A stretch of DNA of 64,000 nucleotides from assembly GCF_024713945.1 (NCBI RefSeq), contig NC_134678.1:372001-436000 (forward strand). The letters run 5' to 3'. Below are positions 63,728 to 64,000 of the stretch, in pieces (position 1 is the first letter of the stretch; each line of letters begins with the position of its first letter). Under the pieces are notes generated by a model. It was not told the origin of the DNA and made no database searches. It saw nothing but the letters and a program-made list of their open reading frames with translations. The position numbers and the translations under genes are program-made. Source of the stretch: Dermatophagoides farinae. Lineage: Eukaryota > Arthropoda > Arachnida > Sarcoptiformes > Pyroglyphidae.

Positions 63728-64000
63728 TTTCTATCATTCACTCTCATCATCATCGTCATTCGTTTGGATACAAAGGTCGTATGTACCAAAAGTCGATCAT
63801 CCACTCTATTACAATGGTTTAAATTTTGTTGAAAAAAAAGTTCAAATGACAATATGTGTGGATGATAATGAATCACTTTCGATTGATGGAATAGAATTAC
63901 ATCTCAAGGTACTGCTGCCAATTGAATTTCATCCATCAAATAATCATCACCTAAATCAAAAAAAAATTGGTTCAATAAAAATAAAAAAAATTTTCACTAC
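63723..64000 (+). CDS. Open reading frame running off the window end; possible exon of the next gene
   Basis: From ATG 63723 the frame stays open for 92 codons to the window end, with a stop (63705-63707) just upstream. The first ~12 codons are Ser-rich microsatellite; the rest has mixed, protein-like composition, for example KVDHPLYYNGLNFVEKKVQM and CVDDNESLSIDGIELHLK. A possible splice donor AAG|GTACTG occurs at 63908/63909, after which the sequence becomes His/Asn/Lys-rich, so an exon may end there. A pyrimidine-rich stretch before 63775 could instead be an acceptor. No domain is recognised. It could be the first or an internal exon, or chance. Confidence 0.3.
   Translation, partial: MIFYHSLSSSSSFVWIQRSYVPKVDHPLYYNGLNFVEKKVQMTICVDDNESLSIDGIELHLKVLLPIEFHPSNNHHLNQKKIGSIKIKKIFT

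Overview
This 64 kb window is nuclear DNA of an arthropod, most likely an acariform mite; a house-dust-mite type astigmatid fits best, but that is an inference. The DNA is AT-rich and crowded with (CA)n, (ATG/CAT)n and poly-T tracts. Coding exons stand out sharply. Most introns are 50-100 nt with GTAAGT/GTATGT donors and TTTAG/CAG acceptors. Eight protein-coding genes can be assembled with every exon phase matching, and several proteins are arthropod types (trachealess, Calx).

Layout: the 3' part of a cytoplasmic histidyl-tRNA synthetase gene (1-1509, +) meets a secreted ML-domain lipid-binding protein (1641-2222, -) tail to tail. About 9 kb of mostly repeat-rich DNA follows, with one unrecognised coding-like patch (8172-8554, -). 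A trachealess-type bHLH-PAS gene fills 11161-27314 (+) in nine exons, with a 9.6 kb third-exon gap and a His/Pro/Gln-rich N-terminus. Directly behind its stop codon lies a decayed LTR-retrotransposon piece: a gag-like remnant and a 239-bp LTR, on the minus strand.

The minus strand then carries a complete Na+/Ca2+ exchanger (30790-34278, nine exons) and a very large single-pass receptor with VWC, FN3, WAP and EGF modules (38974-45466, eleven exons). COX16 (48119-48681, -) and mitochondrial ribosomal protein uS5m (48882-50273, +) are head to head with only 200 bp between their start codons. uS5m then converges with glycogen phosphorylase (50386-53365, -, seven exons).

The last 10 kb has no gene I can support. 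It is packed with microsatellites and contains two long perfect palindromes. An open reading frame that begins at 63723 runs off the window end and may be an exon of the next gene.

The genes do not form a pathway. COX16 and uS5m are a functionally related pair: both are nuclear genes for mitochondrial proteins and share one upstream region.
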